NCBI GenBank assembly: GCA_019449595.1
Contig: JAGRPL010000014.1
Location: 372,043-436,042, forward strand
Reading direction: 5' to 3'
From: Rhodoferax sp.
Lineage (GTDB): Bacteria > Pseudomonadota > Gammaproteobacteria > Burkholderiales > Burkholderiaceae_C
DNA length: 64,000 nt
Position numbers and translations under genes: made by a program. The notes under the pieces were generated by a model, which saw nothing but the letters and a program-made list of their open reading frames with translations, was not told the DNA's origin and ran no database searches. The stretch's first letter is position 1; each line of letters begins with the position of its first letter. Below are positions 8,547-16,265 of this stretch, in pieces.

Positions 8547-9473
8547 ATGCGAACATTTGACGCCGATGCCCTGGAATGCCTGGCCGCCATCGTGGAAGAG
8601 GGCGGTTTCGAGCGCGCGGCCGTGCGCCTGTCGGTCACGCAGTCGGCCGTGTCGCAGCGCCTGCGCGCGCTGGAAGCCCAAGTGGGCACCGTGCTGCTGG
8701 TGCGCAGCCGCCCGGTGCGGCCCACGGGGGCCGGCCGGCTGCTCATCAAGCACGCCATGCAGATGCGCCTGTTGCGCGCCGACCTGGAAACCGACCTGCA
8801 GGACCTGGCCCCCGGTGCCGGAGCCATGCACGAGGAAGACCGCATTTCCATCGCCATCAATGCCGACAGCATTGCCACCTGGGCCTTGCCGGCCCTGGGG
8901 CCGCTGGTGGAGGAGGGGCTGCCGCTGGAAATCATTGCCGACGACCAGGACTTCACCCACGAGTGGCTGCGCGAGGGCCAGGTGCTGGGTTGCGTCACCA
9001 CGCTCAGGCAGGCCCTGCGCGGTTGCAAGGTGTTGCCGCTGGGCGCCATGCCCTACGTGGCCGTGGCCAGCGCCGCCTACGCCACCGCCCACTGCCCCCA
9101 GGGGTTGACGCAGCACAACTTCCGTCAGGTGCCGTTCATTGCCTTCAACCGCAAGGACGATCTGCAGACCGAGTTTGTCGGCCGTGCCTGTGGCCTGCGC
9201 CGCGTGGCCCTGAGCCAGCGCTTTGTCCCCAGTTCCGAAGGCCAGGTGCGTGCTGCGCTGGCGGGCTGGGGCGCCACCGTGGTGCCGCTCTTGCAGGTGC
9301 GCGACCTGCTGGAGCGCGGCGAGCTGGTCAACCTGGCACCGCAGACGACTCTGCCCGTGGCCCTGTACTGGCACTGCTGGAATCTGGATTCGGTGGTGAT
9401 CGACCGGCTCACCGCGGCGCTGGCCACCGCTGCCGCGCAGGCGCTGGCACCCCCGGCGGCGACCGGGCGGTGA
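8547..9473 (+). CDS. LysR-family regulator, ArgP/LysG type
   Basis: The 308-residue protein has an N-terminal HTH (DALECLAAIVEEGGFERAAV, then SVTQSAVSQRLRALEAQVG) and the ArgP-like continuation VLLVRSRPVRPTGAGRLLIK. The body has the SIAINADSIATWALPAL block typical of ArgP/LysG regulators, which sense basic amino acids. I start it at ATG 8547 (MRTFDADALE), with AGG 4 bases upstream; a TTG at 8529 is less likely. ArgP relatives usually control a lysine/arginine exporter, but here the divergent target is dadA, so a role in D-amino acid use is the simplest guess. Confidence 0.88.
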   Translation: MRTFDADALECLAAIVEEGGFERAAVRLSVTQSAVSQRLRALEAQVGTVLLVRSRPVRPTGAGRLLIKHAMQMRLLRADLETDLQDLAPGAGAMHEEDRISIAINADSIATWALPALGPLVEEGLPLEIIADDQDFTHEWLREGQVLGCVTTLRQALRGCKVLPLGAMPYVAVASAAYATAHCPQGLTQHNFRQVPFIAFNRKDDLQTEFVGRACGLRRVALSQRFVPSSEGQVRAALAGWGATVVPLLQVRDLLERGELVNLAPQTTLPVALYWHCWNLDSVVIDRLTAALATAAAQALAPPAATGR

Positions 9474-9504
9474 CGCAGCCGGTTGGCAGGGCCCTGGCTG
9501 TGCG

Positions 9505-9927
9505 TCAGCGCACCAGCAGCACCGGCACCTTGCAGTGGGCCAGCACCTGCGTGGCCACCGAGCCCATGACCAGATTGACCATGGCACCGTGGCCGTGGGA
9601 GCCCATCACCACCAAGTCGAATTTGCCGTCGGTTGCCGCCTTGGCAATGGATGGGCCAGCCGGGCCGACCTTCCAGCTGCTCTTGGCGTCGATGCCGTGG
9701 CGCAGCAGGAACTTGCTTACCGGAGCGAGCACCTTTTCGCACTCATCGACGTAGTACTGGTCCACGATCTCCTTGCCCACGGCGGCGCGCGCGCGCGGCG
9801 GCAGGGCGGGCTGGGCGGTGAACACGGTGTAGGTGTTGTCCGGGTTGAGCAGGGTCTCGTGCGTGCTCAGGTAAGCCAGCATTTTTTTGCTGTAGGCGCT
9901 GCCGTCAACGGCCAGAAGAATCTTCAT
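9505..9927 (-). CDS. UspA-family universal stress protein
   Basis: A 140-residue single-domain Usp protein: MKILLAVDGSAYSKKML at the start and the nucleotide-binding signature VVMGSHGHGAMVNLVMGSVA near the C-terminus (G-2x-G-9x-G-S type), so it is expected to bind ATP. ATG 9927 has AGAGGAG 8 bases upstream, and a longer in-frame start at 9954 is not needed. It is monocistronic, convergent with the ArgP-like gene. Exact stress role unknown. Confidence 0.9.
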   Translation of the reverse strand: MKILLAVDGSAYSKKMLAYLSTHETLLNPDNTYTVFTAQPALPPRARAAVGKEIVDQYYVDECEKVLAPVSKFLLRHGIDAKSSWKVGPAGPSIAKAATDGKFDLVVMGSHGHGAMVNLVMGSVATQVLAHCKVPVLLVR

Positions 9928-9987
9928 GCTGCACTCCTCTCCATGTGGTGCCACCAGTGTAACGAAGCGCTGGACTGCGGGGCTGGC

Positions 9988-10845
9988 CTACGCGCCTCGG
10001 GGTGCCAGCTCGATCACCATCTCGGGCTGAAACGCGGTCTGCTCGTTCTTGCGTGCGTAGCCCAGCGGGTTGGCCACCACGCGGCAGCCGTTGCGGGTGT
10101 AGTCGCTGGGAGCATGCAAATGGCCGTGCAACCAGAGCTGCGCCTGGGGCAGCAGATCGTCCAGCGCATTGCAGAAACCGGCCGTGCCGGGCGTGAGGCC
10201 GTAGCGCGGATCGGCGCTGTGCAGGCTGGGTGCGAAGTGGGTCACCACCACGGTGGTGCCGGCGAATGGCTCGGCCAGGGCGTTGCGCAGCCACGCCTGG
10301 CACACCAGCGCCTGTTCCCGTACGCCTTCGGCCAGCAGGGGCTCGGTGTGGCGGGTGGCCAGGGTTTTGCGCAGGTAGTAGTTAGCGGCGCGGTAGGCCC
10401 GCTCGCGGGCCTTGAGCTGCTGTGCCAGCACGTTGACGGCATGGTTGACGCCGGGCTGCACCGCAACGCTGGCTGCAGTGGGGCCCAGCGCGTCGAAGTC
10501 GGTCCACAGGGTGGTTCCGATGAACCGCACGCCGGCCAGCACCAGGGTCTCACGCTCCAGCCACAGAATGCCCAGGCGCTCGCAGGTGGCCCGCAGGCGG
10601 ACGTGCGCCTCGTCGAAATCCAGTGCGTCGTACTCGTGGTTGCCGGGCACAAAAATCACCGGTGTCGGCCACCCCGAGTGCGGGGAAAACAGGCCCAGGC
10701 CAAAGTCGGCATCGGCCAGCTGGGAGCCCTGCTGGTACGACCCAATGTCGCCGGCCAGCACCAGCACGTCGGCGCCGGGCGCCGGTTGGGGCACCCAGTG
10801 CGGGTGGGCTTCCAGGTGCAGGTCGGACAGAAGCTGGATTTTCAT
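9988..10845 (-). CDS. Calcineurin-like metallophosphoesterase
   Basis: A 285-residue cytosolic phosphoesterase with the full metal-binding set in order: D-x-H (LLSDLHLE, about 8-10), GD (LAGDIGS), GNHE (VPGNHEYD), a late H (VVVTHFAPS) and GH-x-H (LWLHGHLHAPSD). Substrate is not predictable; relatives are often annotated only as serine/threonine-phosphatase-like. ATG 10845 overlaps the end of the upstream LysR gene by 4 bases (ATGA), so the two are translationally coupled. Confidence 0.88.
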   Translation of the reverse strand: MKIQLLSDLHLEAHPHWVPQPAPGADVLVLAGDIGSYQQGSQLADADFGLGLFSPHSGWPTPVIFVPGNHEYDALDFDEAHVRLRATCERLGILWLERETLVLAGVRFIGTTLWTDFDALGPTAASVAVQPGVNHAVNVLAQQLKARERAYRAANYYLRKTLATRHTEPLLAEGVREQALVCQAWLRNALAEPFAGTTVVVTHFAPSLHSADPRYGLTPGTAGFCNALDDLLPQAQLWLHGHLHAPSDYTRNGCRVVANPLGYARKNEQTAFQPEMVIELAPRGA

Positions 10846-11798
10846 GGGGGGAACGCCTGGGTGGCCAGTGCCGCCACCTGCGCGCGCAGCCAGGCGTGGG
10901 AACTGGAGTTGTCGTGGCGCAGATGCCACAGCGCGTCCACGTGGATGGGCGGCGCGGTAAAGGGCAGTTCGCGCAGGACGAGCTGGTCGGCAAAGCCGGT
11001 AACGTTGACGAAGTGCCGTGGCAGCACGGTGAGCAGGTCGGAACTGGCCACCACCTTGCCGGCGGTGAAAAACTGGTTGACCGTCAGCACCACGCGCCGG
11101 GTGCGCCCCAGGGCGGCCACCGCCTCGTCGATGAAGCCGAAGGCCCGGCCCGAGAAACTCACCAGCATGTGGCGGGCGGCGCAGTAACGGTCCAGCGTGA
11201 GCGGGCCCTGGGCCAGCGGGTGCCCGCGGCGCATGACGCACACGTAGTCGCCGGTGAACAGGCGGTGGTGCAGGAATGCCACCGTTTCGCCGGACTGGGC
11301 TCGGGCGGTCAGGTCGGCCATGGCGGCCGGGAAGTTGCCGATGGCGAGGTCGGCAAGGCCTTCGTCCAGCAGGTGGCGCGGGTCGCGGGTGGTCAGTGGC
11401 ACCACGCGCAGGGAGATATCCGGCGCCTGCATGGCGATGAGCTGCACCAGCGCGGGCATCAGTTCGGCGGCAGTGGCGTCGGCCATGGTCAGCACGAAGG
11501 TGGTGTTGGCGCTGGCGGGGGTGAAGGTGTCGGGCGCCAGGGCGGCCTGCAGGCGCTGCAGGGTGTCGCGCACGGCCGGCCACAGCGCCTGACCTCGGGG
11601 TGTGGGTTCCAGTTTGCGCCCCTTGCGCACCAGCAGTTCGTCGTCCAGCGCCTCGCGCAGGCGGCGCAGCGCGTTGCTGACGGCCGGCTGGGTCAGCGCC
11701 AACTGCTGGGCGGCCCGGGTCAGGCTGCGCTCGGACATGACCACGTCAAAGACCTTGAGCAGGTTCAGATCGAGGGTGCGCAGGGAGGTCAGGGGCAT
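10842..11798 (-). CDS. LysR-family regulator (NodD/LinR-like branch)
   Basis: A 318-residue LysR protein: LRTLDLNLLKVFDVVMSERS, then an HTH with LTQPAVSNALRRLREALDDE, the form common in the NodD2/LinR/SyrM branch, and a C-terminal effector-binding domain. It is the first gene of a two-gene unit with the metallophosphoesterase. Inducer and targets are not evident; the 126 bp upstream, facing the small membrane protein gene, probably holds its operator. Confidence 0.88.
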   Translation of the reverse strand: MPLTSLRTLDLNLLKVFDVVMSERSLTRAAQQLALTQPAVSNALRRLREALDDELLVRKGRKLEPTPRGQALWPAVRDTLQRLQAALAPDTFTPASANTTFVLTMADATAAELMPALVQLIAMQAPDISLRVVPLTTRDPRHLLDEGLADLAIGNFPAAMADLTARAQSGETVAFLHHRLFTGDYVCVMRRGHPLAQGPLTLDRYCAARHMLVSFSGRAFGFIDEAVAALGRTRRVVLTVNQFFTAGKVVASSDLLTVLPRHFVNVTGFADQLVLRELPFTAPPIHVDALWHLRHDNSSSHAWLRAQVAALATQAFPP

Positions 11799-11924
11799 GG
11801 CTCATCATAAATCCTGTGAATACCAAACATCACCAACATAAAGTTGAATCGTATGGGTGTTAACCCTAGTATGGGAGCACGTTTATCCGCAACCTCTTCA
11901 CGTGGGTTGTTCAGGGAGCTTGTT

Positions 11925-12341
11925 ATGACCCGTTTCGTTCCTTCCTATTACGCTTCGCCGGCCGTTGCCGCACCGCGTCCCGAGGCCGTTGTGTCCCGGC
12001 GCCGTGTGGAGTCGGGGCTGGATGTCTCCCGCCCGCTGGCCGGCATGCTGCTGGCTGCGGTGGTCGCGGCCTTGCTGGTGGTGGCGGACCGTTTGATCGA
12101 TACCTGGTCCTCCGGCAATGTGCTGGTGGTCTGGGTGGCTTCATGGACGGTGGTTTTTGCTGCACTGGCCGTGCTGGCGTCGTCCTTGCGGCGCCTGGCC
12201 AACACCGGGGCGATGATGCTGTCCCAGTGGAACCGTGCCCGCCTGCAGCGTCGCGCCGAAGCCGCCATGTGGCAGCATGCCCAGGGCGACTACCGCGTGC
12301 TGGCCGAGATCCAGATGGCCCGGCTGCGCAACGAACGTTGA
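11925..12341 (+). CDS. Small inner-membrane protein of unknown function, two helices
   Basis: A 138-residue protein from ATG 11925, which has GGAG 7 bases upstream; a longer frame from 11844 has no such site. It has two hydrophobic segments (about 43-59, LAGMLLAAVVAALLVVA, and about 69-87), then a charged cytoplasmic tail rich in Arg and Ala ending QMARLRNER. I do not recognise the family. It ends about 50 bp before a strong bidirectional terminator shared with pckG. Confidence 0.7.
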   Translation: MTRFVPSYYASPAVAAPRPEAVVSRRRVESGLDVSRPLAGMLLAAVVAALLVVADRLIDTWSSGNVLVVWVASWTVVFAALAVLASSLRRLANTGAMMLSQWNRARLQRRAEAAMWQHAQGDYRVLAEIQMARLRNER

Positions 12342-12386
12342 GCCGCACCCGCCAGCCCAAACACCCTGTGTGCCGGTAAGCGGCAC

Positions 12387-12418
12387 AAAAAAAAGCCACC
12401 GGACCGGTGGCTTTTTTG
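12387..12418. terminator. Bidirectional intrinsic terminator
   Basis: A 9-bp stem (arms 12393-12401 and 12405-12413, core AGCCACCG) is flanked by an A-run on the left and a T-run on the right, so it can terminate both the plus-strand membrane-protein gene and pckG coming from the right. Confidence 0.88.
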
Positions 12419-12439
12419 TTGTCTGGTCCGTGGGGCGGA

Positions 12440-14332
12440 TCAGGCGGTCAGGCGCTGTTCCAGCTGGGCCTTGGTGGTCACCAGTTCCTGGGGCAGGTGG
12501 TAAGCCAGTTGGGCGAAGTGCTCGGTGTGCAGGGCGAATTCGGCCTTCCAGGCGTCCTTGTCCAGGCTGGTCACGCTGGCGAACTGGGCTTCGCTGAAGT
12601 TCAGGCCGGTCCAGTTGATTTCGCCGTAGGTGGGGCTGATGCCGAAACCGTTTTCGGCGCCCTTGGCGGAGCCTTCGATACGGTCGATCATCCACTTGAG
12701 CACGCGCATGTTGTCGCCGTAGCCGGGCCAGACGAACTTGCCGTCGGCGCCCTTGCGGAACCAGTTCACGCAGAAGATCTTGGGCAGAGTGTGGCCCATG
12801 CTTTCGAGCTTATGTTCCATGTCCAGCCAGTGCTGGAAGTAGTCGCTCATGTTGTAGCCGCAGAAGGGCAGCATGGCGAAGGGGTCGCGGCGCACCACGC
12901 CCTGGGCGCCAAAGGCGGCGGCGGTGGTTTCGGAACCCATGGTGGCGGCCATGTACACGCCTTCCATCCAGGTGCGGGCCTCGGTCACCAGCGGCACGGT
13001 GGTGGAGCGGCGGCCGCCGAAGATGAAGGCGTCAATGGCCACGCCGCCGGCGTCGTCCCACTGGGGGTCGAGCGCGGGGTTGTTGGTGGCGGCCACGGTG
13101 AAGCGCGAGTTGGGGTGGGCGGCCTTGGCGCCGGTTTCCTTGGCAATGGCCGGCGTCCAGTCCTTGCCCTGCCAGTCGATCAGGTGGTCGGGGATGCCGC
13201 CGCCGTCTTTCTCCATGCCTTCCCACCACACGTCGCCGTCATCGGTCAGGGCCACGTTGGTGAAGATCACGTCCTTGTCCAGGCTGCGCATGCAGTTGGG
13301 GTTGGTGTGCATGTTGGTGCCGGGGGCCACGCCGAAGTAGCCGGCTTCGGGGTTGATGGCGTACATCTTGCCGTCGGCATGGGGCTTGATCCAGGCGATG
13401 TCGTCACCGATGGTGGTGACCTTCCAGCCCTTGAACGCGGCTTCAGGCGGCACCAGCATGGAGAAGTTGGTCTTGCCACAGGCGCTGGGGAAGGCGGCTG
13501 CCACGTGGTACTTCTTGCCCTGGGGGTTGGTCACGCCCAGGATGAGCATGTGCTCGGCCAGCCAGCCCTGGTCGCGACCCATGTTGGAGGCAATGCGCAG
13601 GGCCAGGCACTTCTTGCCCAAGAGGGCGTTGCCGCCGTAGCCGGAGCCGTAGGACCAGATTTCGCGGGTTTCGGGGTAGTGGACGATGTACTTGACCTTG
13701 GGGTTGCAGGGCCAGCTGGTGGTGTCTTTCTCGCCGGCGGCCAGGGGCGCGCCCACGGTGTGCATGCAGGGCACGAACTCGCCGTCCACGCCCAGCACGT
13801 CGTACACGGCCTTGCCCATGCGGGTCATGATCTTCTGGTTGGTTGCCACGTAGGCGCTGTCGGTCAACTCGATGCCGATGTGGGCAATGTGCGAACCCAG
13901 GGGGCCCATGGAGAAGGGCACCACATACATGGTGCGTCCGGCCATGCAGCCGTCAAACAGGGCTTTTTCACCGTCCTTGCCGGTTTGCAGGATCTTGCGC
14001 ATATCAGCCGGGGCCATCCAGTTATTGGTGGGGCCGGCATTTTCCTTCTGCTCGCTGCAGATGTAGGTGCGGTCTTCCACGCGGGCCACGTCCGATGGGT
14101 CGGAGCAGGCCAGGAAACTGTTGGGGCGCTTGGCCGGGTTGAGTTTCTTGAAGGTGCCGGCTTCCACCAGCTGCTGGCACAGGCGCTGGTACTCTTCTTC
14201 GGAGCCATCGCACCAGTGGATGGCGGCGGGCTTGCACAGGGCCACCATGTCGGCGACCCAGGCAATGACCTTGGGATTCTTGATGTAGCTGGGCGTATTC
14301 AGGTTCAGGCCCTGCATCACGGGTGAGTTCAT
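12440..14332 (-). CDS. pckG: Phosphoenolpyruvate carboxykinase (GTP)
   Basis: A 630-residue GTP-dependent PEPCK, full length. Visible motifs: the kinase-1a P-loop in [13 protein letters not shown], kinase-2 in [11 protein letters not shown], a metal-site region in [15 protein letters not shown] and the [12 protein letters not shown] nucleotide segment. It interconverts oxaloacetate and PEP for gluconeogenesis. ATG 14332 has AGGAG 7 bases upstream. Monocistronic with its own terminator at 12387-12418. Confidence 0.97.
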   Translation of the reverse strand: MNSPVMQGLNLNTPSYIKNPKVIAWVADMVALCKPAAIHWCDGSEEEYQRLCQQLVEAGTFKKLNPAKRPNSFLACSDPSDVARVEDRTYICSEQKENAGPTNNWMAPADMRKILQTGKDGEKALFDGCMAGRTMYVVPFSMGPLGSHIAHIGIELTDSAYVATNQKIMTRMGKAVYDVLGVDGEFVPCMHTVGAPLAAGEKDTTSWPCNPKVKYIVHYPETREIWSYGSGYGGNALLGKKCLALRIASNMGRDQGWLAEHMLILGVTNPQGKKYHVAAAFPSACGKTNFSMLVPPEAAFKGWKVTTIGDDIAWIKPHADGKMYAINPEAGYFGVAPGTNMHTNPNCMRSLDKDVIFTNVALTDDGDVWWEGMEKDGGGIPDHLIDWQGKDWTPAIAKETGAKAAHPNSRFTVAATNNPALDPQWDDAGGVAIDAFIFGGRRSTTVPLVTEARTWMEGVYMAATMGSETTAAAFGAQGVVRRDPFAMLPFCGYNMSDYFQHWLDMEHKLESMGHTLPKIFCVNWFRKGADGKFVWPGYGDNMRVLKWMIDRIEGSAKGAENGFGISPTYGEINWTGLNFSEAQFASVTSLDKDAWKAEFALHTEHFAQLAYHLPQELVTTKAQLEQRLTA

Positions 14333-14752
14333 AGAAAGCTCCTAGTTTGAAAATCGTCTTTTCAAAATGAAAGCGGAACTTTGATTTTGAGAAAACGGCT
14401 TGCCGTCAAACTATGCCGGGCGCCGTTACGCCAACCGGGATGGCCATTTTAAGAACAGGTACCGCAGTTACATGCCCATTACCCCGAAAAGTTATGCAAA
14501 ACCCGCATGAGGTTATGCCTGACGGTCGAAGGGCGGATCAGGCAGGTGCGAGCTGGGCGTGGCGCGTTGTGATGCGCGCCATCTGCGGCGGACAGCCGTG
14601 GACACCCCCGGGGTCGGGCGTGGGCGGGTCTGCGGTGTATATGGGAATTGCCTGGTCGCACAGCGGCCCGCCAGTGACGGGCGGCAACCAAGGGGAAATA
14701 CAGGAGGGGGCGCCTTAGGTTACCGCCAGGGGCGGTGGGCGCCGGGCCAGTT
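14333..14752. other. Non-coding stretch upstream of pckG
   Basis: Of this 420-bp gap, the 75 bp next to pckG are AT-rich, with repeated TTTTCAAA/TTTGAAAA segments on both strands, and probably contain the pckG promoter and operator. The rest is GC-rich. A plus-strand open frame at 14413-14718 has no ribosome-binding site and a Gly/Pro/Trp-rich unlikely composition. I see no RNA gene. Confidence 0.5.
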
Positions 14753-14887
14753 TCAGGCCATGGAGACGGCGATAAATGCCAACAGGAAGATCAGCACGCC
14801 GCCCACAACCGGCAACACCAGCGGCATCAACGGCACAATGGCTTCAACGGCATCGGCCTGGTCAGCGTGGGTGGCGGGAGCGGACAT
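14753..14887 (-). CDS. 44-residue single-span membrane peptide
   Basis: ATG 14887 to TGA 14753 encodes MSAPATHADQADAVEAIVPL followed by a strongly hydrophobic helix (LPVVGGVLIFLLAFIAVSMA) at the very C-terminus. AAGGA lies 7 bases before the ATG. The acidic N-terminus and tail-anchor-like helix suggest a small inner-membrane protein. It precedes pckG in the same direction, 420 bp away, and follows ilvA on the minus strand 72 bp after... its start, so it may be co-transcribed with ilvA. Function unknown. Confidence 0.6.
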   Translation of the reverse strand: MSAPATHADQADAVEAIVPLMPLVLPVVGGVLIFLLAFIAVSMA

Positions 14888-14959
14888 GGTGTTTCCTTCT
14901 GGCATCAGTGGTTTTGCGGCTGATTCTAACCAGAAGGCAAAAAGACTGTGCGGAGCGGG

Positions 14960-16159
14960 TCAAACCCGCTGGGCATCAAACCCGGCCTGCCGCAGCACGG
15001 CCAGAAGGTCCTCCACATGGGCGTGGCCCCGGGCCTGCACCACCAGTTCAATTTCCACGTTCTGGGCCGACAGCGCGGTAAAGGCCCGCTGGTGGTGGAC
15101 TTCGTCGATGTTGGCGCCCGCTTCGGCCACCATGGCCGTGATGCGGGCCAGCGAGCCTGGCACGTCGCGGGCGCCCACGCGGATGCGGGCCAGCCGGCCG
15201 GCACGCACCATGCCGCGCCCGATGATGGCCGCCAGCAGCATGGGGTCGATGTTGCCGCCGCACAGCACCAGGCCGACGCGCTTGCCCCGAAAGCGGTCCG
15301 GGTGTTTCAGCAGGGCCGCCAGGCCGACGGCGCCGGCGCCTTCGACCACAGTTTTCTCCACTTCCAGCAGCATGACCAGCGCCTGCTCGATGTCGCCCTC
15401 ATCGACCAGCAGCATGTCATCCACCCGGTGGGTCACGATGTCCAGCGGAATGCGTCCGGGGGTGCCCACCGCAATGCCCTCGGCGATGGTGCTGTGGCCC
15501 TGCGGGTGGTGGGTGCCCTTGACGGCGTTGAACATGGCGGGAAAACGCACCGTCTGCACGCCCACTACCTCCATCGCCGGGCGCAAGGCCTTGGCCACTG
15601 TTGCCATGCCGGCAATCAGGCCCCCACCGCCCACGGCCACGATCAGGGTGTCCAGGTCGGGCACCTGCTGCAGCATTTCCAGCGCCACCGTGCCCTGGCC
15701 AGCCACGATGGCTGCATCGTCGTAGGGGTGGATGAAGGTGAGCTGCTGTTGCTCGGCCAGCGCCAAGGCGTGGTTGCGGGCTTCGTCCAGCGTGTCGCCG
15801 TGCAGGATGACCTCGGCGCCAAAGCCGCGTGTGCGTTCCACCTTGACACCCGGTGTGAAGCGCGGCATGACGATGACCGCGCGCAGCCCCAGCCGCTGGG
15901 CATGGTAAGCCACCCCTTGCGCATGGTTGCCAGCGCTCATGGCGATGACGCCGCGTGCGGACTGTTCCGGCGTGAGCTGGGCCAGCTTGTTGCAGGCACC
16001 CCGTTCCTTGAAGGACGCGGTGAACTGCAGGTTCTCGAACTTCAGGAAGACCTGGGCTCCGGTGATGTCGGACAGGGTCTGCGAGGCCACGCAGGGCGTT
16101 TGCAGCAGGTGGCCGTGCAGGCGCTGGGCCGCTGCGGTGATGTCGGGGTATTCAACCAT
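14960..16159 (-). CDS. ilvA: Threonine ammonia-lyase with C-terminal ACT domain
   Basis: A 399-residue PLP enzyme of fold type II. The Schiff-base lysine is Lys51 in TASFKERGA, the PLP-phosphate loop is VAVGGGGLIAGMA, and SAGNHAQGVA is also present. The last 75 or so residues (IRVGARDVPGSLARITAMVA) form one ACT domain, as in the short catabolic/TdcB-like and Corynebacterium-type enzymes rather than the two-ACT-like E. coli IlvA. It deaminates threonine (and serine) to 2-oxobutyrate. I use ATG 16159 (MVEYPDITA). Divergent from the tandem AAA+ gene. Confidence 0.9.
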   Translation of the reverse strand: MVEYPDITAAAQRLHGHLLQTPCVASQTLSDITGAQVFLKFENLQFTASFKERGACNKLAQLTPEQSARGVIAMSAGNHAQGVAYHAQRLGLRAVIVMPRFTPGVKVERTRGFGAEVILHGDTLDEARNHALALAEQQQLTFIHPYDDAAIVAGQGTVALEMLQQVPDLDTLIVAVGGGGLIAGMATVAKALRPAMEVVGVQTVRFPAMFNAVKGTHHPQGHSTIAEGIAVGTPGRIPLDIVTHRVDDMLLVDEGDIEQALVMLLEVEKTVVEGAGAVGLAALLKHPDRFRGKRVGLVLCGGNIDPMLLAAIIGRGMVRAGRLARIRVGARDVPGSLARITAMVAEAGANIDEVHHQRAFTALSAQNVEIELVVQARGHAHVEDLLAVLRQAGFDAQRV

Positions 16160-16265
16160 GGCCGCATTGTCATCCGTTTTGCACGAATTTTCCCGGCGAG
16201 GCTTCCATCTTGCGCCGGTCTGCAGTATGGTGAACCCCCGCACACCCCTGTGCCGGAGGCGTTTG

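Noticed and set aside
14413..14718. A 101-codon frame upstream of pckG
   Set aside because: No ribosome-binding site, odd composition and no family likeness.
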